A DNA stretch of 64,000 nt from Rhodococcus_G sp042879035 (GTDB lineage: Bacteria > Actinomycetota > Actinomycetes > Mycobacteriales > Mycobacteriaceae). Made by a program: the position numbers and the translations under genes. The stretch spans positions 1 through 64,000 of the forward strand of contig NZ_JBIAOU010000025.1 in the NCBI RefSeq assembly GCF_042879035.1, read 5' to 3'. The notes below the pieces were generated by a model. That model saw only the letters and a list, made by a program, of their open reading frames with translations. It searched no databases and had not been told where the DNA came from. This document shows positions 51,168-60,314 of the stretch, in pieces (position 1 is the first letter of the stretch; each line of letters begins with the position of its first letter).

Positions 51168-52371
51168 CCGCCCCGATCACCATGGACTCCACGGTGCTGG
51201 CCGATGTGGCCGAGTTGTACGGAACAGCACAGGCGAGCGGGCAGACAGCGATCACCACTCTCGCCGCCGCACTCGACGCGAACTGGGGCTGCGCCGGGAG
51301 CGATGGTGCGGGCGCTACTTGGGCGGGAGGCTACGATCCGGCGGCATTCGATGCCGTCGCTGCAGGGACCAACATCGTCAACGCATTCGGCAAGTTGCGT
51401 GATCTGCTCGCCTTCACTGCTCTCAACCACGGAAACATCGAGAAAGCCAACAGCAGTCCCCCGGAACCCCCGGACGGACCGCCGACACGACTCCCGAGGA
51501 ACGAGTCGCCAACCTTCAAGGGTGCGTTCGGCGGTGCCACCGACGAGCCGTTCGGGTGGGGCTTGGTCAGCAATTGGCTGCAGGGCCACACGTGGCCCGA
51601 CGGCGACCCCGACAAGCTGCGTGCGCTCGGTGTTGCGTGGCGTGCCGCCGCCAGGGGACTCCGAAGTGCGGGAGACGGGACCGCGTCGGCATTCCCGCTC
51701 CTCGAGGACATCGTCTCCGGCGAGATACCTCAGGCTTTGGCACAGATGGACTTGGTGGTCACCGACACCGAGCAGGTGGCGTCCCAATACGAGAGTCTCG
51801 CGGCGGCATGTGAGGACTGGGCCCGCACCATCGAGGACGCTCACCACAAGATCCTCGCCATCCTCGCCGGCGCCCTCGGTGCAGGTCTCGTCATCGGCGG
51901 TGTCGCGGGCTTCTTCACGGCCGGGACCGGTGCGGCGGCCGCGGCCAGTGCCGCCGGAAGCGCAGCGGGAGCCTCCATCGTCACAGTCCTCATCGCTTCG
52001 ATGCCGCGGCCGCGGTCGCGGTCGGCGCAACCGTTGCCGCCGGTGTCGCGATCGCTGGAGTGGCCGCCGATCTGCAACCCCTACTCGAAGCGAACCCGAC
52101 CACGTTCAACTCGAGCACCGGTGGCGGCGGAGGCGCACACAACTACGCCACGCCGCCGAAGAGTCTGTCGGGATTCCCGAATGCACGGCCGGCGAAACGT
52201 CTCGGCCATCGAAAGAGATGGCAAGACGACAAGGGCAACACGTACGAGTGGGACTATCAGCACGGCGCGGTCGAGAAGTACGACAAGAATGGACGACACC
52301 AAGGCGAGTACGACCCCGAGACGGGTGCACAGACAAAGCCAGCTGATCCGACACGAAGACCGGAGCGATGA
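51158..52371 (+). pseudogene. Type VII-like polymorphic toxin with colicin E3-type RNase domain, one frameshift
   Basis: N-terminal WXG100-like domain (residues about 1-95, ANWGCAGSDGAGATWAGGYD), a second helical region (about 130-245) and a glycine/alanine hydrophobic segment. At 51992-51997 a single-base loss moves the frame; the continuation FDAAAAVAVGATVAAGVAIAG restores the hydrophobic segment. The last 58 residues, HRKRWQDDKGNTYEWDYQHG onward, align with the colicin E3 cytotoxic domain. The reported catalytic residues are kept: Asp (52252), His (52261), Glu (52273) and Arg (52354). With one base restored the protein has 404 residues. GTG 51158 (or TTG 51164). Confidence 0.8.
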
Positions 52372-52634
52372 ACCGTATGTGGTATTTGGAGGCTTTCGAC
52401 AGGGAATCCGAACTGCAAGTTCGCGACTACGCCATGCCGGGTTTGACCACGGCAATCCTGAAGAATCTACTGAACCTCGGAGAAGCCGTGGAAATCGGTG
52501 GGGTGAAATACCCACTCGAAGCTGGGGGCTACGACATTCCACCGGAAACTACCCCAAGCTTCGCTGAGTACATTGACGGGCCATTCAAGGTCGACGACTC
52601 ATTGGACTATCAGGTTGGGTTCTACGATGAATGA
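52368..52634 (+). CDS. Immunity-like protein of the E3-type toxin
   Basis: An 88-residue acidic protein: WYLEAFDRESELQVRDYAMPGLTTAILKNLLNLGEAVEIGG and FAEYIDGPFKVDDSLDYQVGFYDE. It has the size, acidity and position of a cognate immunity protein, resembling the DUF7683-type proteins found after RNase toxins. ATG 52368 overlaps the toxin stop (ATGA). Direct inhibition of the basic RNase domain is inferred, not shown. The frame is intact. Confidence 0.75.
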   Translation: MNRMWYLEAFDRESELQVRDYAMPGLTTAILKNLLNLGEAVEIGGVKYPLEAGGYDIPPETTPSFAEYIDGPFKVDDSLDYQVGFYDE

Positions 52635-52709
52635 CGCCAACCAATTCAGGCCTTCTACTGCCGACCACTCCAACTCCAGATTCCCGGCGTGGCTTGTTCC
52701 GCGCCGCGG

Positions 52710-52958
52710 TCAGAACGGTGCTGGTTCGTCGTCGATCGGGAGCGTGACGGGCCGGTCGAGGTCGTAGACCTTGATGTTGCAGGCTCGGTCGACCACGGCG
52801 ATCGGCTTGGGCCAGGAGTCGAGCAGGTACCTCAGGTCGGCCTCAACTCCCCTACCGCCTGGTTGTCCGAACAATCGGACGAGCTCGTGCGGGTCGGTGA
52901 GCGTCACACCACACGTCGCTGCTATCTCTGCGTTCGAGCGCGCGTCGTCACCTGGCAC
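52710..52958 (-). CDS. Hypothetical protein (82 residues)
   Basis: GTG 52958 opens a frame with coding-like composition: SNAEIAATCGVTLTDPHELVRLFGQPGGRGVEADLRYLLDSWPKPIAVVDRACNIKVYDLDRPVTL. It overlaps the 3' end of the DUF222 gene by 37 bases. No family recognised; it may be part of an accessory toxin-antitoxin or restriction relic. No convincing ribosome-binding site. Confidence 0.35.
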   Translation of the reverse strand: MPGDDARSNAEIAATCGVTLTDPHELVRLFGQPGGRGVEADLRYLLDSWPKPIAVVDRACNIKVYDLDRPVTLPIDDEPAPF

Positions 52959-54779
52959 GCCGCCGGGCTGGCGCTGGCGAGCACGGTTGCGTCGTAGCCG
53001 ACGCTGTCGGACGACCGTACAGACGAACCGGCACCGCTGAGCGAGCCCACGCCGGAGCCTGCAGCGCCCGACGACTGCTCATCCCGACTCGCCGAGCCCG
53101 TGTCGCACGGTGGTGCGGTCGCGTCGGCGCTGAATTCACCGAGAGGTTCCGTGACGACGAGTTCGCCAGAGGGAGTGGTCCATTCGAGTCGCCCACCTCC
53201 GAGCTGCCGCACCTTCCACCGCCCGATCGTTTTCAGGCGGTGGTGCCGATGACAGAGGCACGCCAGGTTCTGCTCGACCGTCCAGCCGCCCGAAGCAGGG
53301 TCGTGTGGTCGAACGGCACCGTGTGGTCGATGTCGCAGGAAACCGCCCGGACCGTGCACCCCGGGAATCGACAGACCCCGTCCCGGGCGCGCACGATCTC
53401 CGCCAGCCGCTGAGACGGCCGATACGTCAGCTGTTCTCGTCGACGTCTGCTGCGTTCGCGGATGGCCGACGGCGTGATCCCCGCGGCAGTCAACGCCCGG
53501 CCGATACCCAGAATCGTTCCGTGCGTCAATGTTTCGATTCGGCGACCCGACAACCACACCTCGTCGGACACGCCGCCGGACCCGGGTGCACCCACACCCT
53601 TGCCGTGCCCGACCTCGCCGCACAGGGCGTCGAGCAGCGCCTCCCGGTCCGAGTCGGACAGCGTCAGCACCTTCCGCCACGTCCCGTCCGCTGCTATGTC
53701 CCGCGCGAGATCGGCATCGATCCACCCGTGACCGGCCAGGTAGCCGGGCAGGTCGTTGAGCCCGAGCAGGGTCGTCAGGTTCACCCAGACATGAATCGTC
53801 GCCGGCGGCAACGGCGGCATGAGCGAACCACGTGAACTTTGCCAGTCGACGCTCTCGTCCGCGCGGCCTCGCCGACCGATCCCCCATCGTCAACGACCCC
53901 GACCTGGGGACCCGCCGAATTGGCGGCCGCGTCGCCGGCGCCACCAGCAGTGGCAGCGACTGCAACCGAATCGCCGGATGGACCACCCGGAGCCGGGCTT
54001 GTCACGCTCACCGTCTGCGCGCAGTCCGCACGACCGCACAGACACCGGAGGCGGCCCGATCCATCCGCCAACGCCACCAACGCATCCGCCCGCCGCTGCG
54101 CAAATGTCCGCGGATCGTTCCCACACACCTCGAAACGCATCCGCCGCAGCCGCATCGCCACCACCTGCCCCGCCGGACCCGGCAACGTGCCCTCCACCGA
54201 ACACGTCCCGTCGTCATTCGCACGGAACCGCACATCCCGATCGGCCTCACCCTGCTCCCGCCGCGCCTTCGCACCCGCAGGATCGTGCCGCGCCACCAAC
54301 CGGCGCGCCGCACGGCGGATCATCGACGTTGTCGCACCATCGATCCCATCGAGAAGCAGCCGCTCCACCAACTCCGCCTTCTCGGCGGTGACGGTCTCCA
54401 GTGCATCCGAAATGGCCTGCGCCCTCGCCCGATCGATACGACCCGACGAGAACGCGTCCGACGTCGCACGCAGCCGCCACCGAAGATCGAGCCCCAACCC
54501 GATCCACCGCCGCGCCACCGACTCGGTCACCGTCACCATCACACCGACCTCCACACGCGCGAGCTCACCCTGATTCGCCTCGTTACAACCCCGCCGGGCA
54601 TCCTCCGCGCAGCGAGCCAGATACCCCGACGCCACCGCATCCACCTCGAGGAACTGCGACCGCGCGATCCCCGCATGCCGCTCACGCAGCACCGCCGTCC
54701 ACTCGAGTTCCGGAACACCCGACAGCACACCGGGAGCAACCTCCCCCGCCTGCACCGCCCCCCCCCCCGACTCGAACAT
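52922..54779 (-). pseudogene. DUF222/13E12-type HNH endonuclease gene, two frameshifts
   Basis: From ATG 54779 the frame reads LEVDAVASGYLARCAEDARRGCNEANQGELARVEVGVM and the DUF222 helical domain to about 53812, where one base is missing; it resumes as PPATIHVWVNLTTLLGLNDLPGYLAGHG. At about 53303 a second one-base loss splits the HNH domain: CRFPGCTVRAVSCDIDHTVPFDH continues in the third frame as DPASGGWTVEQNLACLCHRHHRLKTIGRWKV. All HNH residues are present once the frame is restored. This matches the mycobacterial 13E12 family. An SOS box precedes it. Confidence 0.8.
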
Positions 54780-54787
54780 GAGTTCTA

Positions 54788-54803
54788 TCGTACACACGTT
54801 CGA
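54788..54803 (-). promoter_or_regulatory. SOS box (LexA site) before the DUF222-HNH gene
   Basis: On the minus strand TCGAACGTGTGTACGA differs from the actinobacterial LexA consensus TCGAAC-N4-GTTCGA by one base. It lies eight bases upstream of the ATG. DUF222/13E12 genes in mycobacteria are known members of the LexA regulon. Confidence 0.7.
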
Positions 54804-54986
54804 ACAAGCTGGCGAGTACTGCGACGAATGCATCCACCGGTCCGTCGGGTCCGGTCAAGCTGATGCAGCGCCACAGTGGTAAGTCGGCGGCGCCCCGCAC
54901 CGAGATGCGGTCGGCCGCTGCTCGAGGCGCACCGCCGGAAATCCTCAGTAGCATCCGTTGTGTACCTCGACTTGTGCCGTGGAACC

Positions 54987-55172
54987 GTGAACGAACGTAA
55001 TCGACTGATCCATCACTTCTTCCGCGATCACGCCGAAGACTTCATGACCGATACCGGGCGACAGCGCACGCTTGACGATCTCTCGGAGATCAGCGCACTG
55101 CAGTTCGCGGCCGATGCCGCTTGCCACAGGGTGCTCCTGCCGATCGGACAGACATCAGGTCTCACGCAGTGA
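54987..55172 (+). pseudogene. C-terminal fragment of a hypothetical protein
   Basis: A 61-residue frame (NERNRLIHHFFRDHAEDFMTDTGRQRTLDDLSEISAL) with a distinctly coding-like sequence but no N-terminal part; proteins with RNxLIHHF segments are usually longer helical proteins. It sits in a 490-base stretch without an intact gene and is probably a relic left by insertion or deletion. Confidence 0.35.
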
Positions 55173-55268
55173 AGCCATCGAACGGGAGTTCAACACGGTG
55201 CTCGAAGCGGTTCGAACGGCCGAGACAGACACAACTCGAATCCGACCGACTCTGTCACCCGTGCATTG

Positions 55269-56027
55269 TCACGAACAGTCGCCGGGCTCGCCGATCCTGA
55301 CGACGGACAGCAACGCTTCGCCTTCCGTGACAGTGCTCCCGACGGACGGCGTCTGGGCGACGACGACCCAATTGCTGTCGAGGACCTGGTTGCGCCCCTG
55401 ACCGGTGGCATCCTGGCTGCGGGAGTAGAAGACGCCCGCAGCCTGAATCGCGTCCTGCGCATCCTGGAGGTTCATGCACGTCACGTTCGGCATGGTCGCC
55501 GGCGCAGCAGCCGCGGCAGTTGCCTGCGTTGCAGTCACTGTTGCCGCAGTCGCCGGTGCCACTTCGGACGTGGGGGCCGCCTGCGGCGTCGTCGGATCCG
55601 CGGGATCCGGGCGCGCGGTGGTGGTGGTGCCCGTGCCGGATTCGGCATCCAGACCGTCACCGATATCGCTGACGATGCCGATGAGCACGAACACTGCGGC
55701 GACGCCGATCGCAATGAGGACGCCGCGCCGAACCGGCCGCTTCTCGGGCTCCGGGGGCGGCGCGGCGAACGCGGCCGGATCACCGGCGAGGAACGCCTCG
55801 TGACCCGCCTGCGCACGAGCGGCGAGAGCCTCGTTCGCGGACCTACGCTGGGCTCGGTACTCGCGAATCGGCTTGCCCACGGCCAGATACCCGAGGCCGG
55901 CGGTGAACACCATCAGCACCAGAGCATCCCCGAACAGCCCGTTCACGAGATCGACGAACGTCAACCACAGGCAGATGGCGGCGAAAAACCCCGCGACGAC
56001 GCGCAGATAGGGGGCGAAGCGTTTCAT
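55269..56027 (-). CDS. Membrane protein with C-terminal PASTA domain
   Basis: A 252-residue protein: two N-terminal helices (about residues 8-28 and 31-50), a charged cytoplasmic loop (GKPIREYRAQRRSANEAL), a third helix (about 103-123, LIAIGVAAVFVLIGIVSDIG), a threonine/alanine/proline-rich extracytoplasmic linker, then a PASTA domain (MPNVTCMNLQDAQDAIQAAGVF to GEPGDCS, about 182-252). PASTA domains bind peptidoglycan fragments; no kinase is attached. GGGAG lies six bases before ATG 56027. Confidence 0.85.
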   Translation of the reverse strand: MKRFAPYLRVVAGFFAAICLWLTFVDLVNGLFGDALVLMVFTAGLGYLAVGKPIREYRAQRRSANEALAARAQAGHEAFLAGDPAAFAAPPPEPEKRPVRRGVLIAIGVAAVFVLIGIVSDIGDGLDAESGTGTTTTARPDPADPTTPQAAPTSEVAPATAATVTATQATAAAAAPATMPNVTCMNLQDAQDAIQAAGVFYSRSQDATGQGRNQVLDSNWVVVAQTPSVGSTVTEGEALLSVVRIGEPGDCS

Positions 56028-56326
56028 GGGAACTCCCGTGGCCGTGAACGGTCGTCGGACGACGGCGTAGGCAGTCCTGTCGAAGTAGCCGATCGCGTCG
56101 TCCGACATCATCATCTGCGAAGCCCGCGAACTTGGCCACCTCGTTCAGTGCGGGGACCCATGCATGGGTGAGCAGGTCGTGCAGCCGGATCGGGAACTGC
56201 ACACGCTTCTCCTGTTCCGTCAAGAACGCGGCAGGGAGCAGAGCGCAATCATCCGCAGCGACGACGTCCGCAAAGCAAGACCGTGCCGAACCTGCGGGCC
56301 AACATCGTCGAGGTCACCGGTTCGGC
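56028..56326. other. Interval with gene fragments only
   Basis: No intact gene is seen. On the minus strand 56110-56223 reads EQEKRVQFPIRLHDLLTHAWVPALNEVAKFAG, which looks like the start of a protein but loses sense afterwards. On the plus strand the 3' tail VPNLRANIVEVTGSA ends at the TAG before 56331. Both are likely relics at the island's edge. Confidence 0.35.
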
Positions 56327-57088
56327 CTAGGAGGTCCACGGATCGTCGTCGAGGACCGCGTCGAGGGTCAGTGCCCAGCTGCGGGTGGTGCGGTCGAGGA
56401 AGGCGTTGTGTCCCTCGGCGGGCACCTCCCACAGGGCGGCGCGGTCGCCGGCGCAGCGGGCGGCGTCGACGTAGGAACGGCTGGCGGCCACCGGCACCTG
56501 GACGTCCTCGACCCCGTGGATGCACACCGTCGGCACCCCGGTCGGGACCCGGTGCAGCGGCGACGCCGCCTTGTACACCTGCGGGTCGTCCGGGTAGGAC
56601 ACCCCGAACAGGGCCTCGAGCGCCGCCCCGCCGGACCTCGTCGCCGCCCGGGACGCGAGGTCGAGGGCGCCGGCCTGCGCCACCACCCGGGTCGGCCGAA
56701 CCCGCGAATCCTCTTGCCCGGCAACCCATACCGCAAGCTGAGCGCCGGCGGAGTGCCCGACGATCCGGACGTCGCCGGTGTCGAGCGGTACTGCCGAATG
56801 CTCGGGCAGCAGGGTCGCCGTCGCGGCCAGCGCGGCCTCGATGTCGGCGCTGGTCTCCGCCCACCCGCCGCCCGCCCCGACGCGCCGGTACTCGACGTTC
56901 CACGCCGCCACGCCGCGCCGGGCCAACTCGGACGCCAGCGTCGTCGACAGGTGGAGGTGGAAGTCGGCGCTCCAGTAGCCGCCGTGGATCAGCATGACCA
57001 CGGGTACCGGGCCCTCGACCCCGGTGGGTGTGTACAGGTGCCCGAACTGCGCCGGCTCGGGGCCGTACTCGATCTTCTGTCTGCCCAT
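56327..57088 (-). CDS. Alpha/beta hydrolase, esterase/kynurenine formamidase-like
   Basis: The 253-residue protein has the HGGYW oxyanion motif near residue 36 (VVMLIHGGYWSADFHLHLS), nucleophile elbow VGHSAGAQLAVW near residue 112, acid in VCIHGVEDVQVPV and histidine in VPAEGHNAFLD. HGGxW is typical of the hormone-sensitive-lipase and arylformamidase group. It begins two bases after the rsmE stop, so it belongs to the dnaJ2-rsmE unit. Tryptophan catabolism is one possibility but no linked genes support it. Confidence 0.87.
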   Translation of the reverse strand: MGRQKIEYGPEPAQFGHLYTPTGVEGPVPVVMLIHGGYWSADFHLHLSTTLASELARRGVAAWNVEYRRVGAGGGWAETSADIEAALAATATLLPEHSAVPLDTGDVRIVGHSAGAQLAVWVAGQEDSRVRPTRVVAQAGALDLASRAATRSGGAALEALFGVSYPDDPQVYKAASPLHRVPTGVPTVCIHGVEDVQVPVAASRSYVDAARCAGDRAALWEVPAEGHNAFLDRTTRSWALTLDAVLDDDPWTS

Positions 57089-57090
57089 GT

Positions 57091-57852
57091 CTACTGCAGG
57101 GGGGCCTGGGACCAGCGGTCGGTGAGCACCCCGAGCGCTCCGAGTGCGACAGCCGCCGCCGTCGACGTCCGCAGGACGGTCGGGCCGAGCCGAACCGCGG
57201 TCGCGCCGGCCGCGGTCAGCGCGGCCACCTCGTCCTCGGACAGTCCGCCTTCCGGCCCGACGACGAGCACGATCCCGGGAACCGACCCGAGGTCCAGGGC
57301 AGCCAGTTCCGCGGTGGCCGACTCGTGGAGAACCAGGGCCACGCCGCCGTCGGCGACGAGGGCACGTACCCGGTCCAGGACGGCCGCGGTCCGGTGCAGG
57401 TCGGCGATCTGCGGAACATGCGCGCGCCGTGACTGTTTCGCCGCCGCGACCGCGACGGCCTGCCACCGCGCAACACCCTTGGCGACCTTCGCGCCCTCCC
57501 ACTTCGCGACGCAGCGCGCGGCCTGCCACGGCACGATCGCGTCGATGCCCGCCTCCGTCGCCAATTCGACGGCGAGCTCGGACCGTTCGGCCTTCGGCAA
57601 GGCCTGGACGAGCGTCACCGCCGGCGTCGCGACCGGCACCTCGTCCCGACTGGTGACCGACAGGTCGAGCCGGTCCTTGCCGACGTCGACGACCTCCGCG
57701 CGGGCGACCCCGCCGCGGCCGTCCGCCAGCATCAGCTGCTCCCCCACCCGGATCCGCCGGACGGTGGCCGCGTGCCGGCCTTCCTTGCCGTCGAGGACGG
57801 CGATCGCCCCGACCTCGGGCAGCGGATCGAGATAGAACACCGTGGCGGCCAT
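57091..57852 (-). CDS. rsmE: 16S rRNA (uracil-1498-N3)-methyltransferase RsmE
   Basis: The 253-residue SPOUT methyltransferase has an N-terminal PUA-like domain (VLDGKEGRHAATVRRIRVGEQLMLADGRGG) and the knotted cofactor site with VLVVGPEGGLSEDEVAAL and LGPTVLRTSTAAAVAL. It modifies U1498 in the ribosomal decoding region. It lies between dnaJ2 and a hydrolase, same orientation, 18 bases from the dnaJ2 stop. Matches Rv2372c. Confidence 0.95.
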   Translation of the reverse strand: MAATVFYLDPLPEVGAIAVLDGKEGRHAATVRRIRVGEQLMLADGRGGVARAEVVDVGKDRLDLSVTSRDEVPVATPAVTLVQALPKAERSELAVELATEAGIDAIVPWQAARCVAKWEGAKVAKGVARWQAVAVAAAKQSRRAHVPQIADLHRTAAVLDRVRALVADGGVALVLHESATAELAALDLGSVPGIVLVVGPEGGLSEDEVAALTAAGATAVRLGPTVLRTSTAAAVALGALGVLTDRWSQAPLQ

Positions 57853-57870
57853 GGGATCTCGCCGCGCCCG

Positions 57871-59025
57871 TCAGCGACCGCTGAACGCGTCGCGCAGCCG
57901 GGAGAACAGGCCGCCGTTGTGTTGCGACGCACTGCTGACGACCTCGGCGTGGTCCTTGTCGCGCAGGTCCTTGAAGTCGCGCAGGGCAGCGGTCTGCTTG
58001 CCGTCGAGCTTCGAGGGGACGACCACCTCGAGGTGTGCGTGCACGTCGCCGCGCACACCGGACCTGAGCTTCGGCATGCCGTGCCCGCGCAGGACCGCCA
58101 CCGAGCCGGGCTGAGTGCCCGCGTCGACGGTGATCTCGGTGGGGCCGTCGATGATCGTGTCGACGACGACGGTGGTGCCGAGCGCCGCGTCGACCATCGG
58201 GACCCGGATCGTGCAGTGCAGGTCGTCGCCGTCGCGGACGAACACGTCGTGCTGCTGCTCGAGCACCTCGACGTACAGGTCGCCGGAGGGGCCGCCGCCG
58301 GGTCCGACCTCACCCTGCGAGGACAGCCGGATCCGCATGCCGCCCGAGACCCCGACCGGCACCTTGACCGCGATGTCGCGGCGGGCCCGGACACGGCCGT
58401 CGCCGCCGCACTTGTGACAGGGGTCGGGAATGGTCTCGCCGGCACCGCGACAGGTCGGGCAGACGCGGGCCGTCATCACCTGACCGAGGAACGAACGCTG
58501 CACGGACTGCACCTCACCGGCGCCGCCGCAGGTCTCGCAGGTGACCGGCTTGGAGTCGCCGTTGGTGCCGGAGCCGGTGCACAGGTCGCAGAGGATCGCG
58601 GTGTCGACGGTGATGTGCTTGGTGACGCCGGTCGCGCACTCCTCGAGGGTCAGCTTGGTGCGCAGCAGCGAATCCGCGCCGGGCTGCACCCGTCCGCGCG
58701 GACCGCGCCGCGCCCCGGTGCCACCGCCGCCGAAGAACGCCTCGAACACGTCGCCGAGACCGCCACCGAAACCGGCGCCACCAAAGCCACCGGCCCCGCC
58801 GCCGCCCTGCTGGAGCGGGTCGCCGCCGAGGTCGACGATGCGCCGCTTCTCGGGATCGGACAGCACCTCGTACGCGGTGGAGATGTCCTTGAACCGCGCC
58901 TGCGCGTCCTCGTCCGGGTTGACGTCGGGGTGCAACTCCCTGGCGAGTTTGCGGTAGGCCCGCTTGATCTCCTGATCGGTCGCCTTGGGTGAGACACCCA
59001 GAAGTCCGTAGTAATCCCGTGCCAC
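57871..59025 (-). CDS. dnaJ2: Chaperone DnaJ (DnaJ2)
   Basis: The 384-residue type I J-protein has the J domain with HPD (LARELHPDVNPDE), a glycine-rich segment (about residues 75-100), four CxxCxGxG zinc repeats (CDLCTGSG, CETCGGAG, CPTCRGAG, CHKCGGDG) and the substrate-binding C-terminus. It feeds clients to DnaK. GTG 59025; hrcA lies 98 bases upstream in the same direction, so both belong to one heat-shock operon (Rv2373c-Rv2374c). Confidence 0.97.
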   Translation of the reverse strand: MARDYYGLLGVSPKATDQEIKRAYRKLARELHPDVNPDEDAQARFKDISTAYEVLSDPEKRRIVDLGGDPLQQGGGGAGGFGGAGFGGGLGDVFEAFFGGGGTGARRGPRGRVQPGADSLLRTKLTLEECATGVTKHITVDTAILCDLCTGSGTNGDSKPVTCETCGGAGEVQSVQRSFLGQVMTARVCPTCRGAGETIPDPCHKCGGDGRVRARRDIAVKVPVGVSGGMRIRLSSQGEVGPGGGPSGDLYVEVLEQQHDVFVRDGDDLHCTIRVPMVDAALGTTVVVDTIIDGPTEITVDAGTQPGSVAVLRGHGMPKLRSGVRGDVHAHLEVVVPSKLDGKQTAALRDFKDLRDKDHAEVVSSASQHNGGLFSRLRDAFSGR

Positions 59026-59123
59026 GTTACGTCTCTCGTCCTCGTCGTCCGTCTACTCGAAAATGTCGCTCAACTCGAAAAAGTGGTGAGGACCGCCCCT
59101 CCCGGTGGGGTCCTCGGCGCAGT

Positions 59124-60149
59124 TCACCGCTCGGCGAGAACCTCGCCGATGTACCGGGCAACAGCCGCGACGGACGCGATTGTTCCCGGGTAGTCCATCC
59201 GGGTGGGGCCGAGCACGCCCATGCCACCGAAGATGTTGCCACCCGCGCCGTACCCCGTGGTGATCACCGACGTACCGCGGATCTGCTCGACCTGCGTCTC
59301 CTCGCCGATCCGGACGGTGACGCGGCCCGCGTCGTTGGTCGCGGCGAGCAGTTTGAGCACCACCACCTGCTCCTCGAGCGCCTCGAGGACCGACCGCAGC
59401 GAACCGGGGAAGTCGCCGGCGTTGCGGGTCAGGTTCGCGGTGCCGCCGAGCAGCAGGCGCTCCTCCGGGTGCTCGACGAGCGTCTCGATCAGCACCGTCG
59501 ACGTCCGCACCACCGCGTCGCGCAGCGGCTCGGGTGCCGCGTCGGCCAGCTCGGACACCGCGACCGACGCCGCCGCGAGACGCTTGCCCTCGAGCGCACC
59601 GGCGAGCAGGGCCCGCAGGGTGGCGAGGTCGTCGTCGCCGATCACGTCGCCGAGTTCCACGATCCGCTGGTCCACCCGGCCGGATTCGGTGATCAGCACC
59701 AACAGCAGACGTGCGGGCGTCAACGCGACCACCTCGAGGTGACGCACCGACGACGCGGACAGCGTGGGGTACTGCACGACCGCGACCTGCCGGGTCAGCT
59801 GGGCCAGCAGACGCACGCCGCGACGCAGCACGTCGTCGAGGTCGACCCCGGACTCGAGGAACTCGAGGATCGCCCGCCGCTCCGCCGGCGACAGGGGCTT
59901 GACCTCGGCGATCCGGTCGACGAACTCGCGGTACCCCTTGTCGGTCGGCACCCGACCCGAACTGGTGTGCGGCTGCGTGATGTAGCCCTCCGCCTCGAGC
60001 ACCGCCATGTCGTTGCGGACGGTGGCACTCGACACGCCGAGGTTGTGTCGTTCGACGAGGGCCTTCGACCCGATCGGCTCCTGCGTGGCGACGTAGTCGG
60101 CGACGATTGCGCGCAGCACCTCGAACCGTCGTTCATCGGTACTCGACAT
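59124..60149 (-). CDS. hrcA: Heat-inducible transcription repressor HrcA
   Basis: The 341-residue protein has the N-terminal winged helix (ATQEPIGSKALVERHNLGVSSATVRNDMAVLEAEGYITQPHTSSGRVPTDKGYR) and the GAF-like C-terminal domain ending GPTRMDYPGTIASVAAVARYIGEVL. HrcA binds CIRCE elements at chaperone genes. I saw no CIRCE element upstream of this operon, so its targets (groE) are elsewhere. ATG 60149 preferred; an in-frame GTG lies nine bases earlier. Confidence 0.95.
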   Translation of the reverse strand: MSSTDERRFEVLRAIVADYVATQEPIGSKALVERHNLGVSSATVRNDMAVLEAEGYITQPHTSSGRVPTDKGYREFVDRIAEVKPLSPAERRAILEFLESGVDLDDVLRRGVRLLAQLTRQVAVVQYPTLSASSVRHLEVVALTPARLLLVLITESGRVDQRIVELGDVIGDDDLATLRALLAGALEGKRLAAASVAVSELADAAPEPLRDAVVRTSTVLIETLVEHPEERLLLGGTANLTRNAGDFPGSLRSVLEALEEQVVVLKLLAATNDAGRVTVRIGEETQVEQIRGTSVITTGYGAGGNIFGGMGVLGPTRMDYPGTIASVAAVARYIGEVLAER

Positions 60150-60314
60150 GCCCCTCACCTCCGTCTCACGGAACCGGTCCGCCGGTTCGGCGGCACACTA
60201 CAGACCCCGGGCACGCGTTTCGCCCCGGCACCCCGCATTCTAGTCGTCTCGTGACGACGACCGGTGAAGGCCTTACTGTGGTGGCGCTTTCACACATGAC
60301 CGGACGGTGGGCAG

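Noticed and set aside
52573..53040. Plus-strand short frames after the immunity gene
   Set aside because: They lie antisense to the DUF222 gene and the small minus-strand frame and have no ribosome-binding sites or motifs.
48619..54779. Prophage or integrative element
   Set aside because: No integrase, phage structural gene, attachment repeat or tRNA target within or beside the island.
60150..60314. CIRCE element upstream of hrcA
   Set aside because: No TTAGCACTC-N9-GAGTGCTAA-like repeat was found between hrcA and the Rv2375-like gene.
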